Below, one piece after another: positions 8,447 through 17,830 of a DNA stretch of 64,000 nucleotides; positions within the stretch are counted from its first letter, which is position 1; each line of letters starts with the position of its first letter. Source of the DNA: Aeromonas sanarellii (lineage in GTDB: Bacteria; Pseudomonadota; Gammaproteobacteria; Enterobacterales; Aeromonadaceae); the NCBI RefSeq assembly GCF_000820085.1, contig NZ_CDBN01000003.1:1-64000 (forward strand). Direction: 5' to 3'. The position numbers were made by a program, and so were the translations under genes. The notes below the pieces were generated by a model, which was not told the origin of the DNA, did not search any database, and worked only from the letters and a program-made list of their open reading frames with translations.

Positions 8447-10051
8447 TCAGTGCTTGACGAGGTAGAGCTGGCGGCTGTAGGCCACGTCTTCCGGGTTGTT
8501 GATGGGATAGCCCTTGAGCCAGGGCTTGATGAGCCGGGCATTGGTGTACTGGTAGATGGGGGCGATGGGGGCCTCCTCCTGCAGTATGGCTTCGGCCTCG
8601 TCGAACAGGCGGCCGCGCTCGGCGGGATCCTGGCTGGCGGCCGCCCTGGTCAGCAGGGTGTCGTAATGGGGGTTCGCGAAACGGGCCATATTGCCGCTGT
8701 GGCCGGATCCCCAGAGGCCGAGGAAGGCGGACGGGTCGTTGTAATCGGCCACCCAGGAGGAGCGGATCACCTCGAACTGGCCGCTCTGGCGGCTGTCGAG
8801 GTAGCTCTTCCACTCCTGGTTGGTGAGCTCGACCCTGGCCCCCAGCTTCTGCTTCCACAGGTTGGCGATGGCCAGCGCCATCTTCTTGTGGATCTCCGCC
8901 GTGTTGTACAGCAGGGTCAGCTGGAGGGGCTTGTCCGGGCCGTAACCGGCCTCCTTGAGCAGCGCCCTGGCCTGCTCGTCGAGCGCCTGCTGGCTGCGGG
9001 TGGAGATCAGGTTGGGCTTGGGCGCGAAGCCGGCGGTCACGTCCGGGGTGAAGTGGTAGGCGGGCTTCTCACCTGTCCCCAGCACCTTGTCGGCAATCAG
9101 GCCCCGATCGATGGTGTAGGAGAGCGCCTTGCGCACCCGCACATCGTCAAGAGGCGGGCGTTGGGTGTTGAAGGCGTAGTAGTAGGTGCCGAGCTGATCC
9201 GGGGTATGGACCTCGCCCGGGATCTGCTGCATCAGCTTGTGATACTGCTCCTTGGGGAAGGACTCGGTGATGTGCAGATCCCCGGCCAGGTAGCGGAGGG
9301 TGGCCGCGCTCTCCTGGTTGATGGGGACGAAGGTAACCTTGGTCAACACGGTATGGGCGCGATCCCAGTAGTAGGGGTTCGGGGTCAGCTCCAGCTTCTC
9401 GTTCACCACCCGGTGACTCAGCACGAAGGCGCCGTTGCCCACCAGCTTGCCGGGCTGGGTCCACTGGCTGCCGTATTGTTCCATGCTGGCCTTGTGCAGC
9501 GGCGACAGGCTGGGGTGGGTCAGCAGGCTCAGGAAGTAGGGCACCGGCTGGGAGAGGGTCACCTGCAGGGTATGCTCGTCGAGGGCCTTCACCCCTAGCG
9601 CCTCGGGGGCCAGCTTGCCGGCTACGATGTCGTCCACCTTGTCGAAGCGGGCAAGCTGGGCGAACCAGGCGAAGGTGGCGGCTTCTTTCGGATCGACCAG
9701 TTTGCGCCAGCCGTAGACGAAGTCGGCGGCGCGCACGGGATCCCCGTTGGACCAGCGGGCATCGGGCCTCAGGTGGAATGTGAACTGCCGGTTGCCCCTG
9801 TTCTCCCAGCGGGCGGCCACCCCGGGCAGCACCTTGCCGTCCGGCCCCTGGGTCAGCAACCCCTCGTAGAGATCCCTGAGCACCTGCAGCTCCGGCAGGC
9901 CGACCAGCTTGAGGGGGCTCAGGCTGGCCGGCTCATCCTTGAGATGACGCACGACCGCCTGTTCGGCGGCGAGTTCAGTGCCGGGCGGTACATCGGCGGC
10001 CTGGACACTGACGCAACCCAGCAGGGCCAGCAGGGGGCTCCATCCTTTCAT
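8447..10051 (-). CDS. Oligopeptide ABC transporter substrate-binding protein (OppA/MppA family)
   Basis: 534-residue periplasmic binding protein of solute-binding family 5. Signal peptide 1-18, then family hallmarks: LYEGLLTQGPDGKVLPGVA, FTFHLRPDARWSNGDPV, DFVYGWRKLVDP, GNGAF, NPYYWD, YYYAFNT and RKALSYTIDR. No permease or ATPase genes are adjacent, so it would work as an orphan receptor with a transporter encoded elsewhere, as MppA does. A GC-rich hairpin lies after the stop (8418-8438) but has no T-run. Confidence 0.93.
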   Translation of the reverse strand: MKGWSPLLALLGCVSVQAADVPPGTELAAEQAVVRHLKDEPASLSPLKLVGLPELQVLRDLYEGLLTQGPDGKVLPGVAARWENRGNRQFTFHLRPDARWSNGDPVRAADFVYGWRKLVDPKEAATFAWFAQLARFDKVDDIVAGKLAPEALGVKALDEHTLQVTLSQPVPYFLSLLTHPSLSPLHKASMEQYGSQWTQPGKLVGNGAFVLSHRVVNEKLELTPNPYYWDRAHTVLTKVTFVPINQESAATLRYLAGDLHITESFPKEQYHKLMQQIPGEVHTPDQLGTYYYAFNTQRPPLDDVRVRKALSYTIDRGLIADKVLGTGEKPAYHFTPDVTAGFAPKPNLISTRSQQALDEQARALLKEAGYGPDKPLQLTLLYNTAEIHKKMALAIANLWKQKLGARVELTNQEWKSYLDSRQSGQFEVIRSSWVADYNDPSAFLGLWGSGHSGNMARFANPHYDTLLTRAAASQDPAERGRLFDEAEAILQEEAPIAPIYQYTNARLIKPWLKGYPINNPEDVAYSRQLYLVKH

Positions 10052-10221
10052 GGCGAATCCTTCAAATTGTGTGAAGCGGGGAGAAAAGTCGGCGAGAATG
10101 CATCGCCGGCAGACGGGAAATCATGATATCCCCTTTGCTGGTCAGACCGCCAGAGTGAGTCCCATGATATCCGGGGCGGCTGTCAACGTGGGCCCGTCTG
10201 GAGCGCGAGGAGGAGAGAGTG

Positions 10222-10929
10222 ATGAGAGCATGGATCTTGTTGGCCTGTGTGCTGAGCCAGGGGGCCTGGGCGCTGGCCCCGTGCGAGAAGGAGAGCCCGG
10301 TGGGGAGCTGGTGCGAGGTGCGCATCGACCAGCTTCATCCGACCCAGGGCGGGGTGGGCCAGCTCCAGGTGGACGCCACGGCGCAGGAGCTGGCGGACAA
10401 GAGCGAGAAGCAGCTCGACAAGTTGATGAAAAAGAAAGAGATCCCCATAGTGATTGCCCCCGATGGCGGCTACTGGCTGGTGGACAGGCACCACCTGACC
10501 AAGGCGCTGTGGCAACAGGGGGTGAAGCAGGCCAGGGTCAAGGTGATCGCCCGGCTGCAGGACAGGGCCAACTTCTGGAGCCAGATGCAGAACAACCACT
10601 GGGCCTGGCTCAAGGATGAACGGGGCCGGCCCCTGACCCCGGAGCAGCTGCCCCGGCACATCGGGGATCTGCCGGACTACCCCTACCGCACCCTGGCGGG
10701 GCTGCTGCAGGATGCGGGCTACTTCAGCAAGGGGGAGCAGGTCTATTTCGTCGAGTTCGCCTGGGCCAGCTGGCTCGGCCAGCAGATGGGCTGGCAGCCG
10801 GTCAACGAGGCCAACCTCGCGGAGCGCCTCGCCGAGGCCAAGCGCCTGGCCTGCGGCGCCAAGGCCGGCACCCTGCCCGGTTATCCCGGCAAACAGTGTC
10901 GCGTCAACCAGCCAAGAGCGGCGGGCTGA
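10222..10929 (+). CDS. Exported ParB-like (ParBc_2-type) protein
   Basis: 235 residues. A signal peptide (RAWILLACVLSQGAWA) precedes a domain with VRIDQLHPTQGGVGQ and VIAPDGGYWLVDRHHLTKAL, which match the putative ParB-like nuclease family often called ParBc_2, followed by a conserved C-terminal half (YPYRTLAGLLQDAGYF). Export of a ParB-fold protein implies an extracytoplasmic role rather than plasmid partition; its substrate is unknown. AGGAGG at 10208-10213 sets the ATG at 10222; a GTG directly in front is less well placed. Confidence 0.75.
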   Translation: MRAWILLACVLSQGAWALAPCEKESPVGSWCEVRIDQLHPTQGGVGQLQVDATAQELADKSEKQLDKLMKKKEIPIVIAPDGGYWLVDRHHLTKALWQQGVKQARVKVIARLQDRANFWSQMQNNHWAWLKDERGRPLTPEQLPRHIGDLPDYPYRTLAGLLQDAGYFSKGEQVYFVEFAWASWLGQQMGWQPVNEANLAERLAEAKRLACGAKAGTLPGYPGKQCRVNQPRAAG

Positions 10930-11014
10930 GGGATCCTGCACAAAGGCTCGGGTTGATATTTATTCTCGATTGGCCATGATACAGGTTCCACTCGTGTCGG
11001 CAGAGGAGAGGAAG

Positions 11015-11443
11015 ATGGCGAATCAACACTGGCAACGTTACATGCTGGAGGCGGAAAACGCCCTGGACATGGGGGCACTTGGCACGGCCATCTGCCTCTA
11101 TCAGCAGGCCCTGGGCGAGGTGTATGAACTGACGTCCGGGGATCTGGACGAGCTGGCCAGCATGCGGGTCGCCACCTGTCACCGCATGGCCGACTTCTGG
11201 CGCGCCATGGACGAACCCGCCTATGAGCTGCGCTACCTCAAGCTCGCCTCCGAACTGGTCACCGCCCTGGTGCCCCAGTGCCCCAACCGGGCGTGCGAAT
11301 CCCTCATCAGCGAGCTGGGCTGCTGCCGCGCGGCCCTGCTCGCCTTCCTGAAGCGCCACCCCAACCCCGAGATCGCCCGACTGATCCAGGTGCAGGACAA
11401 GGTGCAGGGCTGCGAGCTGATCGGGCGTTTTCGCCTGAACTAG
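11015..11443 (+). CDS. TPR-like cytoplasmic protein of unknown function
   Basis: 142 residues, all alpha, with TPR-like helices (AENALDMGALGTAICLYQQAL) and three cysteine pairs in the second half. No signal peptide. It resembles small Vibrio/Aeromonas DUF2753-type proteins, but I am not sure of that. A purine-rich GAGGAGAGGAAG sits before the ATG at 11015; an in-frame ATG at 10976 would add 13 residues. A possible promoter TTGATA-N16-CATGAT lies at about 10952-10979. Confidence 0.65.
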   Translation: MANQHWQRYMLEAENALDMGALGTAICLYQQALGEVYELTSGDLDELASMRVATCHRMADFWRAMDEPAYELRYLKLASELVTALVPQCPNRACESLISELGCCRAALLAFLKRHPNPEIARLIQVQDKVQGCELIGRFRLN

Positions 11444-11452
11444 CGATTGGCC

Positions 11453-12196
11453 TCAGCGCCTGAGCCGGTGGGCGATGCGGCGCTGGGCCTCCTCCCCCTG
11501 CAGGGCCTGGGAGAAGGCGCGCGCCTCCAGATCGATGACGAAGTGCACCGCCTGCTTGAGCTCCTGCCTGAGCAGCGCCTTGCTCTTTTGCAGCGCCTTC
11601 GGCGGCTTGGCCGCCAGCCTCACCCCCTGCTCCCGGGCGAAGGGGAGCAGTTCGGACGCTGGCAGCACCCGGTTGGCGAGTCCCAGGCGCAGCGCCTCGG
11701 AGGCATCCATGGGGTCGGCCAGCAACAGCAGCTCCGCCGCCTTCAGATGGCCCACGGCGCGGGGCAGCAGCAGGCTGGAGGCAAACTCCGGCACCAGCCC
11801 CAGCTCCACGAAGGGCAGTTGCAGGCGGGCGTTGTCCGCCAGATAGACCAGATCGCAATGCAGCAGCAGGGTGGTGCCTATCCCCACCGCCGGGCCCGCG
11901 ACGGCGGCGATCACCGGCTTGGGAAAATCGGCCAGGGTGTGGAGGAACTGCAGTATGGGGTCGTCGGCCTCCAGGGTCTCCTTCCCCACGAAGTCCGCGA
12001 GATCGTTGCCGGCGGTGAAGCAGTCGGGCTGTCCCTGCAGCAGCAGGGCATGCACGTGCTCGTCCCGGGTCGCCTGGCGCAGCGCGTCGGCAAGGGCCTG
12101 ATACATCCCGGTGTTGAGGGCATTGCGCTTGTCCGGCCGGTTGAGGGTCAGGATGAGCAGGCCATCCTGCTGTTCGGTCAGAATTGTGAGGGGCAT
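11453..12196 (-). CDS. Enoyl-CoA hydratase/isomerase family protein
   Basis: 247-residue crotonase-fold enzyme. NRPDKRNALN at the N-terminus, the oxyanion-hole segments LLLQGQPDCFTAGNDLADF and AVAGPAVGIGTTLLLHCD, and VELGLVPEFASSLLLPR are all recognisable. The last motif favours the delta3-delta2-enoyl-CoA isomerase branch over classical hydratases, so it may feed unsaturated fatty acids into beta-oxidation. AAGGA precedes the start at 12196. It is divergent from the copper chaperone gene and convergent with the TPR-like gene with only 9 bases between stops. Confidence 0.88.
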   Translation of the reverse strand: MPLTILTEQQDGLLILTLNRPDKRNALNTGMYQALADALRQATRDEHVHALLLQGQPDCFTAGNDLADFVGKETLEADDPILQFLHTLADFPKPVIAAVAGPAVGIGTTLLLHCDLVYLADNARLQLPFVELGLVPEFASSLLLPRAVGHLKAAELLLLADPMDASEALRLGLANRVLPASELLPFAREQGVRLAAKPPKALQKSKALLRQELKQAVHFVIDLEARAFSQALQGEEAQRRIAHRLRR

Positions 12197-12285
12197 GTCT
12201 GAATCCTTGTTGTCGGGGCTGCCAAAAGCTTGCCATAGGGGGTAAGCTTCGCTTCGTTTAACAACATCATAAAAGGATTTCAACC

Positions 12286-12726
12286 ATGTTCAAACGTGCG
12301 TTTTACTCCAGCCTGGCCCTGCTCCTGGCCGCACCGGCCCTGGCCAAGGTCGAGGCCGTCGACGGCTATGTGCGCCTGCTGCCCCCGGGCTCGCCGAACA
12401 CGGCGGCCTTCATGGTGCTCAAGAACGATGGGGACAAGCCGGTGGCGCTGGTGGCGGCGGCTTCCCCGGAGGCGGGTCGTGCCGAGCTGCACACCCACCT
12501 GCACGAGAACGGGGTGATGAAGATGCGCCAGGTGGAGCGCATCGAGATCCCCGCCAGGGGGGAGGCCGTCCTCAAGCCCGGCAGCCTGCACATCATGCTG
12601 TTCGAGGTGCGCGAGCTCTCCCAGGGGACCCCCTTCCCGCTGACCCTGACCCTGGACGATGGCCAGAGCCTGGGCCTGAGCCTGCCGGTGAAGCCCGTCG
12701 AGCCGATGAAAGGCATGCAGCACTGA
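12286..12726 (+). CDS. Periplasmic copper chaperone PCu(A)C
   Basis: 146 residues with a signal peptide ending ALA at residue 20. The mature cupredoxin-like domain carries the family Cu(I) motif H-X10-M-X21-H-X-M exactly: His69, Met80, His102, Met104. These proteins deliver copper to the CuA centre of cytochrome oxidase or buffer periplasmic copper. No Sco or oxidase gene is adjacent. AAAAGGA precedes the ATG. Confidence 0.92.
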   Translation: MFKRAFYSSLALLLAAPALAKVEAVDGYVRLLPPGSPNTAAFMVLKNDGDKPVALVAAASPEAGRAELHTHLHENGVMKMRQVERIEIPARGEAVLKPGSLHIMLFEVRELSQGTPFPLTLTLDDGQSLGLSLPVKPVEPMKGMQH

Positions 12727-12815
12727 CATTTCTGGACGCTTGTTCAGCTTTTTACTCTAGGTATTCCGTGCACTCCGGGTAAAATGATGGCCTTTCCCGT
12801 CCATGATGGAGCCTT

Positions 12816-13445
12816 ATGATGAAGAAGACCTTGATTGCCGGTTGTGTACTGGCCCTGTTCAGCCACGCTGCCACCGCCGCCGATGACTGGCGGTTTGCCG
12901 CGGGTGCCGATCTGTGGAATGCCCAGGGCAGCGGCCAGGTCAGCGGTGTGAGTGCTGGCAGCTATGACGAGAACTACAACTGGAGCGGCTACCTGCAACT
13001 GGAGCACGGCATTCTGCTGCTGCCCAACGCCAAGTTCGAGATGTCCGACTTCAGCAGCAGCGGCGGCGCCTTCAACAACGATCTGCTGGCCTATGATCTG
13101 AGCCTCTACTATCGCCTGTTCAACAACGACCTGTTCCAGATCGATCTGGGTCTGACCGGTCGTCGTTACGACGGCGATTTCAACACCCAGCACTACTCCT
13201 ATGACAAGGACGTGCTGATGGCCTACACCGGCGGTGAAGTGCGCATCCCGGGGACGGGCTTTGCGGCCTTCGGCGACATGCGCGTGCAGGATGCCGACAA
13301 CTACGACTACCGTCTGGGCGGTTCCTACAAGTTCTCCACCGTGCCGCTCAAGATCCGTGCCGGCTGGCGTGAGGCCGAGATGGACTTCGACCGTGTCGAC
13401 CAGACCATCGACGGCTGGTTCATCGGTGGCGAGTTCACCTTCTGA
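12816..13445 (+). CDS. Small outer-membrane beta-barrel protein (TIGR04219-type)
   Basis: 209 residues. Signal peptide (KKTLIAGCVLALFSHAATA) followed by alternating aromatic/polar beta-strand segments (DDWRFAAGADLWN, NNDLLAYDLSLYYRLF, YDYRLGGSYKFS) and a terminal GEFTF, the C-terminal aromatic signal for barrel insertion. Matches the family of small barrels annotated TIGR04219 in Vibrio and Aeromonas, of unknown role. The GGAG at 12808-12811 is better spaced for the second ATG (12819) than for 12816. Confidence 0.82.
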   Translation: MMKKTLIAGCVLALFSHAATAADDWRFAAGADLWNAQGSGQVSGVSAGSYDENYNWSGYLQLEHGILLLPNAKFEMSDFSSSGGAFNNDLLAYDLSLYYRLFNNDLFQIDLGLTGRRYDGDFNTQHYSYDKDVLMAYTGGEVRIPGTGFAAFGDMRVQDADNYDYRLGGSYKFSTVPLKIRAGWREAEMDFDRVDQTIDGWFIGGEFTF

Positions 13446-13505
13446 TCTGACGCCCCGGGCGGCGCATCACGGCTAAGTGATGGCTGGCTCTGATGAGGAG
13501 AGAAG

Positions 13506-14186
13506 ATGGGCCATATCATAGTGACTGGCGCGGGCTCCGGGCTCGGGCGTGCACTGACCATAGGGCTGGTTGAGCGCGGCCATCGCGTCTCCATGATGGG
13601 TCGCCGCTACCAGAAACTGCAGGAGCAGGAGCTGCGCCTCGGCAGCGCCGTGGTCGGCATCGCCGCCGATCTCGCGCACCACGAAGAGGTGGACGTCGCC
13701 TTTGCCGCCGCGGTGGAGTGGGGCGGCCTGCCCGATCTGGTGCTGCACTGCGCCGGTGTCGGCGAGTTCGGCCCGGTGGGCGTCTATACCGCCGAGCAGA
13801 TCCGCCGGGTGGTGGAGAGCAACCTCGTCTCCACCATACTGGTGGCCCAGCAGACCGTGCGTCTCATCGGCGAAAAGGGCGGCGTGCTGGCCAATGTGCT
13901 CTCCTCGGCGGCCCAGGCCGGCAAGGCCAACGAGAGCCTCTACTGCGCCTCCAAGTGGGGGATGCGGGGCTTTCTGGAGTCCCTGCGGGCCGAGCTCAAG
14001 GGCTCGCCCCTGCGGCTGGTGAACCTCTATCCGAGCGGGATCCGCAGCGAATTCTGGGAGAACTCGGATCACGTGGACCCGAGCGGCTTCATGACTCCGG
14101 AAGACGCGGCGGCCTACATGCTGGACGCCCTGGAGGCGCGCAGCAGCTGCCATGTGACCGATCTCTTTATCGGTCGCAATGGCTGA
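13506..14186 (+). CDS. Short-chain dehydrogenase/reductase
   Basis: 226 residues, classical SDR. Cofactor loop TGAGSGLG at 7-14, the NAG-equivalent HCAG near 82, Ser around 134 and the catalytic YCASK (Tyr146, Lys150). MGRR after beta-2 suggests NADP preference. Substrate unknown. GAGGAG stands just before the ATG. Confidence 0.9.
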   Translation: MGHIIVTGAGSGLGRALTIGLVERGHRVSMMGRRYQKLQEQELRLGSAVVGIAADLAHHEEVDVAFAAAVEWGGLPDLVLHCAGVGEFGPVGVYTAEQIRRVVESNLVSTILVAQQTVRLIGEKGGVLANVLSSAAQAGKANESLYCASKWGMRGFLESLRAELKGSPLRLVNLYPSGIRSEFWENSDHVDPSGFMTPEDAAAYMLDALEARSSCHVTDLFIGRNG

Positions 14187-14226
14187 GGCGCCGTGAGCCG
14201 GCCCTGTCGCCAGATGACAAGGAAAC

Positions 14227-14255
14227 AAAAAGCGCGCCATTTGGCGCGCTTTTTT
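14227..14255 (+). terminator. Terminator of the SDR gene
   Basis: AGCGCGCC (14231-14238) and GGCGCGCT (14243-14250), A-run before and five T after; likely bidirectional. Confidence 0.88.
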
Positions 14256-14331
14256 CATTGCTGTGCAGTGCTAAATTATCTTCTTGCCTGCCTGTCTTTA
14301 CGCCGGTCCATCATGGATTTGAAGGCGGGTA

Positions 14332-14377
14332 AAATTAATGCCGACATGGCATGAATGATTGATGATGCATGTCGGCA
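14332..14377 (-). terminator. Probable terminator of the exonuclease gene
   Basis: Perfect 10-base arms TGCCGACATG (14339-14348) and CATGTCGGCA (14368-14377) with a 19-base loop; on the minus strand the stem is followed by TTAATTTT. It starts only 4 bases after the exonuclease stop codon. Confidence 0.6.
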
Positions 14378-14381
14378 CATG

Positions 14382-15010
14382 TTATTTCCGAGCCGCATAT
14401 TCCCGCAGGAAGGATGGGATCACCGGTTTTGGCTTCTTGCCAAGGGTCAGCAGCAATTCAAAATCCGGGTCGATAATGCCATGTCGACACGCCAGCTCTT
14501 CCAACAAGGCAAGCCAGAGGTGGGCCGTCACCTCGGCATCCGCCAGGGCGCGGTGAAACACCCCGTCATTGGGCAGGCACCGGTATTGCACCAGGGTACC
14601 CAGCTTGTGATCCGGGGCATCGGGAAACAGGCGCCTCGACAGCAGCAGGGAGCAGGCGAACTGCCCGCGGTATTGCGCCGGCAATCGCTCTAGTTCCGCA
14701 TCCAGAAAGCGCTTGTCGAAGGAGGCGTTGTGGGCGACCAGATTGTCATCACCGATAAAGTCGACGAAATCCGCCATCACCTCGTTGCAGGGGGGGCCTG
14801 TTTCAGCATGGCATTGCTGATCCCGGTATATTGCTCGATGAAGCTGCTCACGTTGAAGCCCGGATTCATCAATGCCGAGAAACGTTCGCTGATATGGCCA
14901 TCCTTGATTCTGACGGCACCGATCTCGATGGCTCTATCCCCTTGTCCGGGTGAAAGCCCTGTGGTCTCGAAGTCGAGCACGACAACGGTATTGGCTGAGG
15001 CGATGGACAT
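14382..15010 (-). pseudogene. DnaQ-like 3'-5' exonuclease, interrupted by a frameshift in a C7 tract
   Basis: All DEDDh motifs survive but in two frames. Frame one (15010-14777) holds DFETTGL, frame two (14780-14382) holds NASFD and HRALADAEVTAHL. They meet at a run of seven C on the coding strand (14790-14796). One extra C, or a -1 ribosomal slip, would give a continuous 209-residue protein reading [11 protein letters not shown] across the joint. As written the product stops after 77 residues. It may be a sequencing error, a phase-variable tract, a recent loss or a programmed frameshift. The family degrades DNA or RNA 3' ends (epsilon subunit, RNase T, ExoX relatives). Confidence 0.75.
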
Positions 15011-15141
15011 GACTTCTCGGGCAAGCTGGGTAAAGAGCGCCAGTCTAGGAAATCAGCCGTGCCGTGTACAGGGCAATACAGTTATCTCAATGGTTCACGC
15101 TGGAGGCGCATTTTTGTGCATCATGGCTGAGAGCCATATAA

Positions 15142-15173
15142 AAAGCCCCGAGTGCCGTGGCACTCGGGGCTTT
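15142..15173 (-). terminator. Terminator of proS
   Basis: 15-base arms AAAGCCCCGAGTGCC and its complement almost without loop (15142-15156, 15159-15173). On the minus strand it ends in CTTTTTATA, 33 bases after the proS stop. Confidence 0.9.
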
Positions 15174-15205
15174 CCTATGAAAAGCGAAAGGCGGTGTCGG
15201 CGTTA

Positions 15206-16930
15206 TCAGCGACCCAGCTTGCCCTTGAGCAGGGCGATGATCTCGCTGATCGCCACTTCCTGCTTCTCGCCGGTGCGGCGGCACTTGTACTCCACCACGC
15301 CATTGTCGAGGCCGCGGTCGCCGATGACGATGGCGTGGGGGATCCCCAGCAGCTCCATGTCGGCGAACATCACGCCCGGGCGCTCCTTGCGGTCATCGAA
15401 CAGCACATCCACACCGGCGGCCTTCAGCTCGGCGTAGAACTGCTGTGCCTGCTCGGCCACGCGCTCGGACTTGTGCATGTTCATGGGGACGATGGCCACT
15501 TCGAACGGGGCGATGGCTTCCGGCCAGATGATGCCGTACTGGTCGTTGTTCTGCTCGATGGCGGCGGCCACCAGACGGGAGACCCCGATACCGTAGCAAC
15601 CCATCTCCATGGTGACGGACTTGCCTGCTTCGTTCAGCACGCTCGCCTTCATGGCTTCGGAGTACTTGGTCCCCAGCTGGAAGATGTGGCCCACTTCGAT
15701 ACCGCGCTTGAGCAGCAGCTTGCCCTGGCCGCAGGGGCTGGGGTCGCCCTCCACCACGTTGCGCAGATCGGCAACCTCGTAAGCGGCGATGTCGCGATCC
15801 CAGTTCGCGCCGGTCAGGTGGAAGCCGGTCTCGTTGGCGCCGCAGACGAAGTCCGCCAGGTGGGCGGCGCTGCGATCGACGATGATGCGACCGGCAAAGC
15901 CGACCGGGCCGATGGAGCCTGCGTCGCAACCGGCGGCAGCTTTGATCTGCTCGTCGTTGGCGAAGGTCAGCGGGTTGGCAACGCCAGAGAGCTTCTCGGC
16001 CTTGATTTCGTTCAGCTCGTGGTCGCCACGCAGTACCAGGGCGATGACCGCCTGCTTGCCGTGCTCATCTTCCTCTGCCAGTACCAGCAGGGTCTTGGCG
16101 ATGGCGGCCGGAGCCACGGCCAGGAAGGCGGCCACTTCATCGATGGTGTGCACGGCCGGGGTGGCCACCTTGGCCAGGGCCTTGGTCGCGGCAGGACGCT
16201 CGCCCGCCGGTGCCAGCGCCTCGGCCATCTCGATGTTGGCGGCGTAGTCGGAGCTGTCGGAGAAGGCGATCAGATCCTCACCGCTCTCGGCCAGCACCTG
16301 GAATTCGTGGGAGCCGGTGCCGCCGATGGAGCCGGTATCGGCCTGTACCGGGCGGAAGTTCAGGCCCATGCGGGTGAAGGCGGCGCAGTAGGCGGCGTGC
16401 ATCTTCTCGTAGGTCTCGACCAGAGAGTCCTTGTCGATGTGGAAGGAGTAGGCGTCCTTCATCAGGAACTCGCGGCCGCGCATCACGCCGAAGCGGGGGC
16501 GCACTTCGTCGCGGAACTTGGTCTGGATCTGGTAGAGGTTCAGCGGCAGCTGCTTGTAGCTGTTCACCTCGTAGCGCACCAGGGCGGTGATCACCTCTTC
16601 GTGGGTCGGGCCCAGCACGAAGGGACGGTTGTGGCGGTCGGTCAGGCGGCACAGCTCGGGACCGTAGTCATCCCAGCGGCCGGACTCCTGCCACAGCTCG
16701 GCGGGCTGTACCACCGGCATGGAGACTTCGATGGCACCAGCATTGTTCATCTCTTCGCGAACAATGTTCTCGATCTTCTTCAGCACCCGCAGGCCGGTCG
16801 GCAGCCAGGCGTACATGCCGGAGGCGAGTTTGCGGATCATGCCGGCGCGCAGCATCAGCTGGTGGCTGATGACCTCTGCGTCGGAGGGGGTTTCCTTGAG
16901 AGTGGAAAGCAGATATTGGCTGGTACGCAT
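15206..16930 (-). CDS. proS: Prolyl-tRNA synthetase (bacterial type with editing insertion)
   Basis: 574 residues, normal for the bacterial ProRS. Starts [15 protein letters not shown]. Class II motif 2 ([25 protein letters not shown] region, residues 135-160), the central editing (INS) domain from about 230 to 400, motif 3 ([10 protein letters not shown]) and the anticodon-binding C-terminal domain are all present. Charges tRNA-Pro and hydrolyses Ala-tRNA-Pro. AAGG precedes the ATG. Divergent from ruvA. Confidence 0.98.
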   Translation of the reverse strand: MRTSQYLLSTLKETPSDAEVISHQLMLRAGMIRKLASGMYAWLPTGLRVLKKIENIVREEMNNAGAIEVSMPVVQPAELWQESGRWDDYGPELCRLTDRHNRPFVLGPTHEEVITALVRYEVNSYKQLPLNLYQIQTKFRDEVRPRFGVMRGREFLMKDAYSFHIDKDSLVETYEKMHAAYCAAFTRMGLNFRPVQADTGSIGGTGSHEFQVLAESGEDLIAFSDSSDYAANIEMAEALAPAGERPAATKALAKVATPAVHTIDEVAAFLAVAPAAIAKTLLVLAEEDEHGKQAVIALVLRGDHELNEIKAEKLSGVANPLTFANDEQIKAAAGCDAGSIGPVGFAGRIIVDRSAAHLADFVCGANETGFHLTGANWDRDIAAYEVADLRNVVEGDPSPCGQGKLLLKRGIEVGHIFQLGTKYSEAMKASVLNEAGKSVTMEMGCYGIGVSRLVAAAIEQNNDQYGIIWPEAIAPFEVAIVPMNMHKSERVAEQAQQFYAELKAAGVDVLFDDRKERPGVMFADMELLGIPHAIVIGDRGLDNGVVEYKCRRTGEKQEVAISEIIALLKGKLGR

Positions 16931-17060
16931 CGCGGTAGACCTTCGCTAGTTCGGGCGGCTTGGCCCTGGAAAATTTCAAGTGCGGAATTTTAACAGGCCG
17001 AGCCTCGTGGCCCAAGGGCTAAATTCAGTCTGGTGAGGGCGAGGCCGAGGGCGGCCTATG

Positions 17061-17090
17061 CTGGATACTTATCCAGTTATTCTTTATGCT
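17061..17090 (+). promoter_or_regulatory. LexA box and promoter of ruvAB
   Basis: The sequence at 17061-17076, CTGGATACTTATCCAG, is a near-palindromic SOS box (CTG-N10-CAG) closely similar to the LexA site in front of E. coli ruvA. A -10 TATGCT (17085-17090) lies 17 bases downstream of a weak -35 TGGATA that is inside the box, so LexA would block RNA polymerase. Confidence 0.88.
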
Positions 17091-17132
17091 AGTGGCCAAT
17101 TTGGAAAGAGTCTGCGTGGCGAGGAAGAGAAC

Positions 17133-17747
17133 ATGATCGGTCGCTTGAGAGGCGTCATCATCGAGAAGCAACCCCCCGAGGTCCTGATCGAAGTGGGGGG
17201 TCTGGGGTACGAGGTGCACATGCCCATGAGCTGCTTCTATGATCTGCCGGAACTGGGGAAGGAGGCGGTGATCCACACCCACTTCGTGGTGCGGGAAGAT
17301 GCCCAGTTGCTGTATGGCTTCAATCACAAGCAGGAGCGGGCGCTGTTTCGCGAGCTGATCAAGACCAACGGGGTCGGCCCCAAGCTGGCGCTGGCGATCC
17401 TCTCCGGCATGACGGCCACCCAGTTCGTGATGAGTGTCGAGCGCGAGGAGATAAGCTCTCTGGTCAAGCTGCCCGGGGTGGGCAAGAAGACCGCCGAGCG
17501 GCTGGTGGTGGAGATGAAGGACAGGCTCAAGGGCTGGGTCAGCCACGATCTCTTCTCCCCGGCCGAGATCGCCCTGCCTGCCAAGGAGAGCCCGCTGCGC
17601 GCCCCCGATGCGAGCGAGGAGGCGGCCAGCGCCCTGGTGGCGCTCGGCTACAAGCCGCAGCAGGCGAGCCAGATCGTCACCAAGGTGGCGGTCGAGGGGA
17701 TGTCGGTCGAGGCCATCATCCGCGAATCCCTGCGCAGCCTGGTGTGA
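17133..17747 (+). CDS. ruvA: Holliday junction helicase subunit RuvA
   Basis: 204 residues. N-terminal OB domain ([12 protein letters not shown]...), tandem helix-hairpin-helix motifs ([14 protein letters not shown] and [18 protein letters not shown]), and the C-terminal domain that contacts RuvB ([17 protein letters not shown]). The tetramer binds four-way junctions and loads RuvB. Start chosen at 17133 because GAGGAAGAG precedes it and the protein begins as in E. coli; the frame is open further upstream. First gene of the SOS operon; ruvC is not adjacent. Confidence 0.97.
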   Translation: MIGRLRGVIIEKQPPEVLIEVGGLGYEVHMPMSCFYDLPELGKEAVIHTHFVVREDAQLLYGFNHKQERALFRELIKTNGVGPKLALAILSGMTATQFVMSVEREEISSLVKLPGVGKKTAERLVVEMKDRLKGWVSHDLFSPAEIALPAKESPLRAPDASEEAASALVALGYKPQQASQIVTKVAVEGMSVEAIIRESLRSLV

Positions 17748-17755
17748 GTGTGACC

Positions 17756-17830
17756 ATGAACAGAGCGGATCACCCCCTGCCGCGCGCCGGTGCGAGCAGG
17801 GATGCAGCGCGTGAGGTAGCCCATGATTGA
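17756..17830 (+). CDS. Mini-ORF between ruvA and ruvB resembling the ruvB start
   Basis: 24 codons beginning 6 bases after the ruvA stop and overlapping the first 8 bases of ruvB in another frame. Its first 16 bases match the first 16 of ruvB at 12 positions, including eight in a row (AGCGGATC), and the encoded AGASRD echoes AGAARED of RuvB. I read it as a degenerate tandem copy of the ruvB start region; whether it is translated is unknown. It would place ruvB translation under stop/start coupling. Confidence 0.3.
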   Translation: MNRADHPLPRAGASRDAAREVAHD

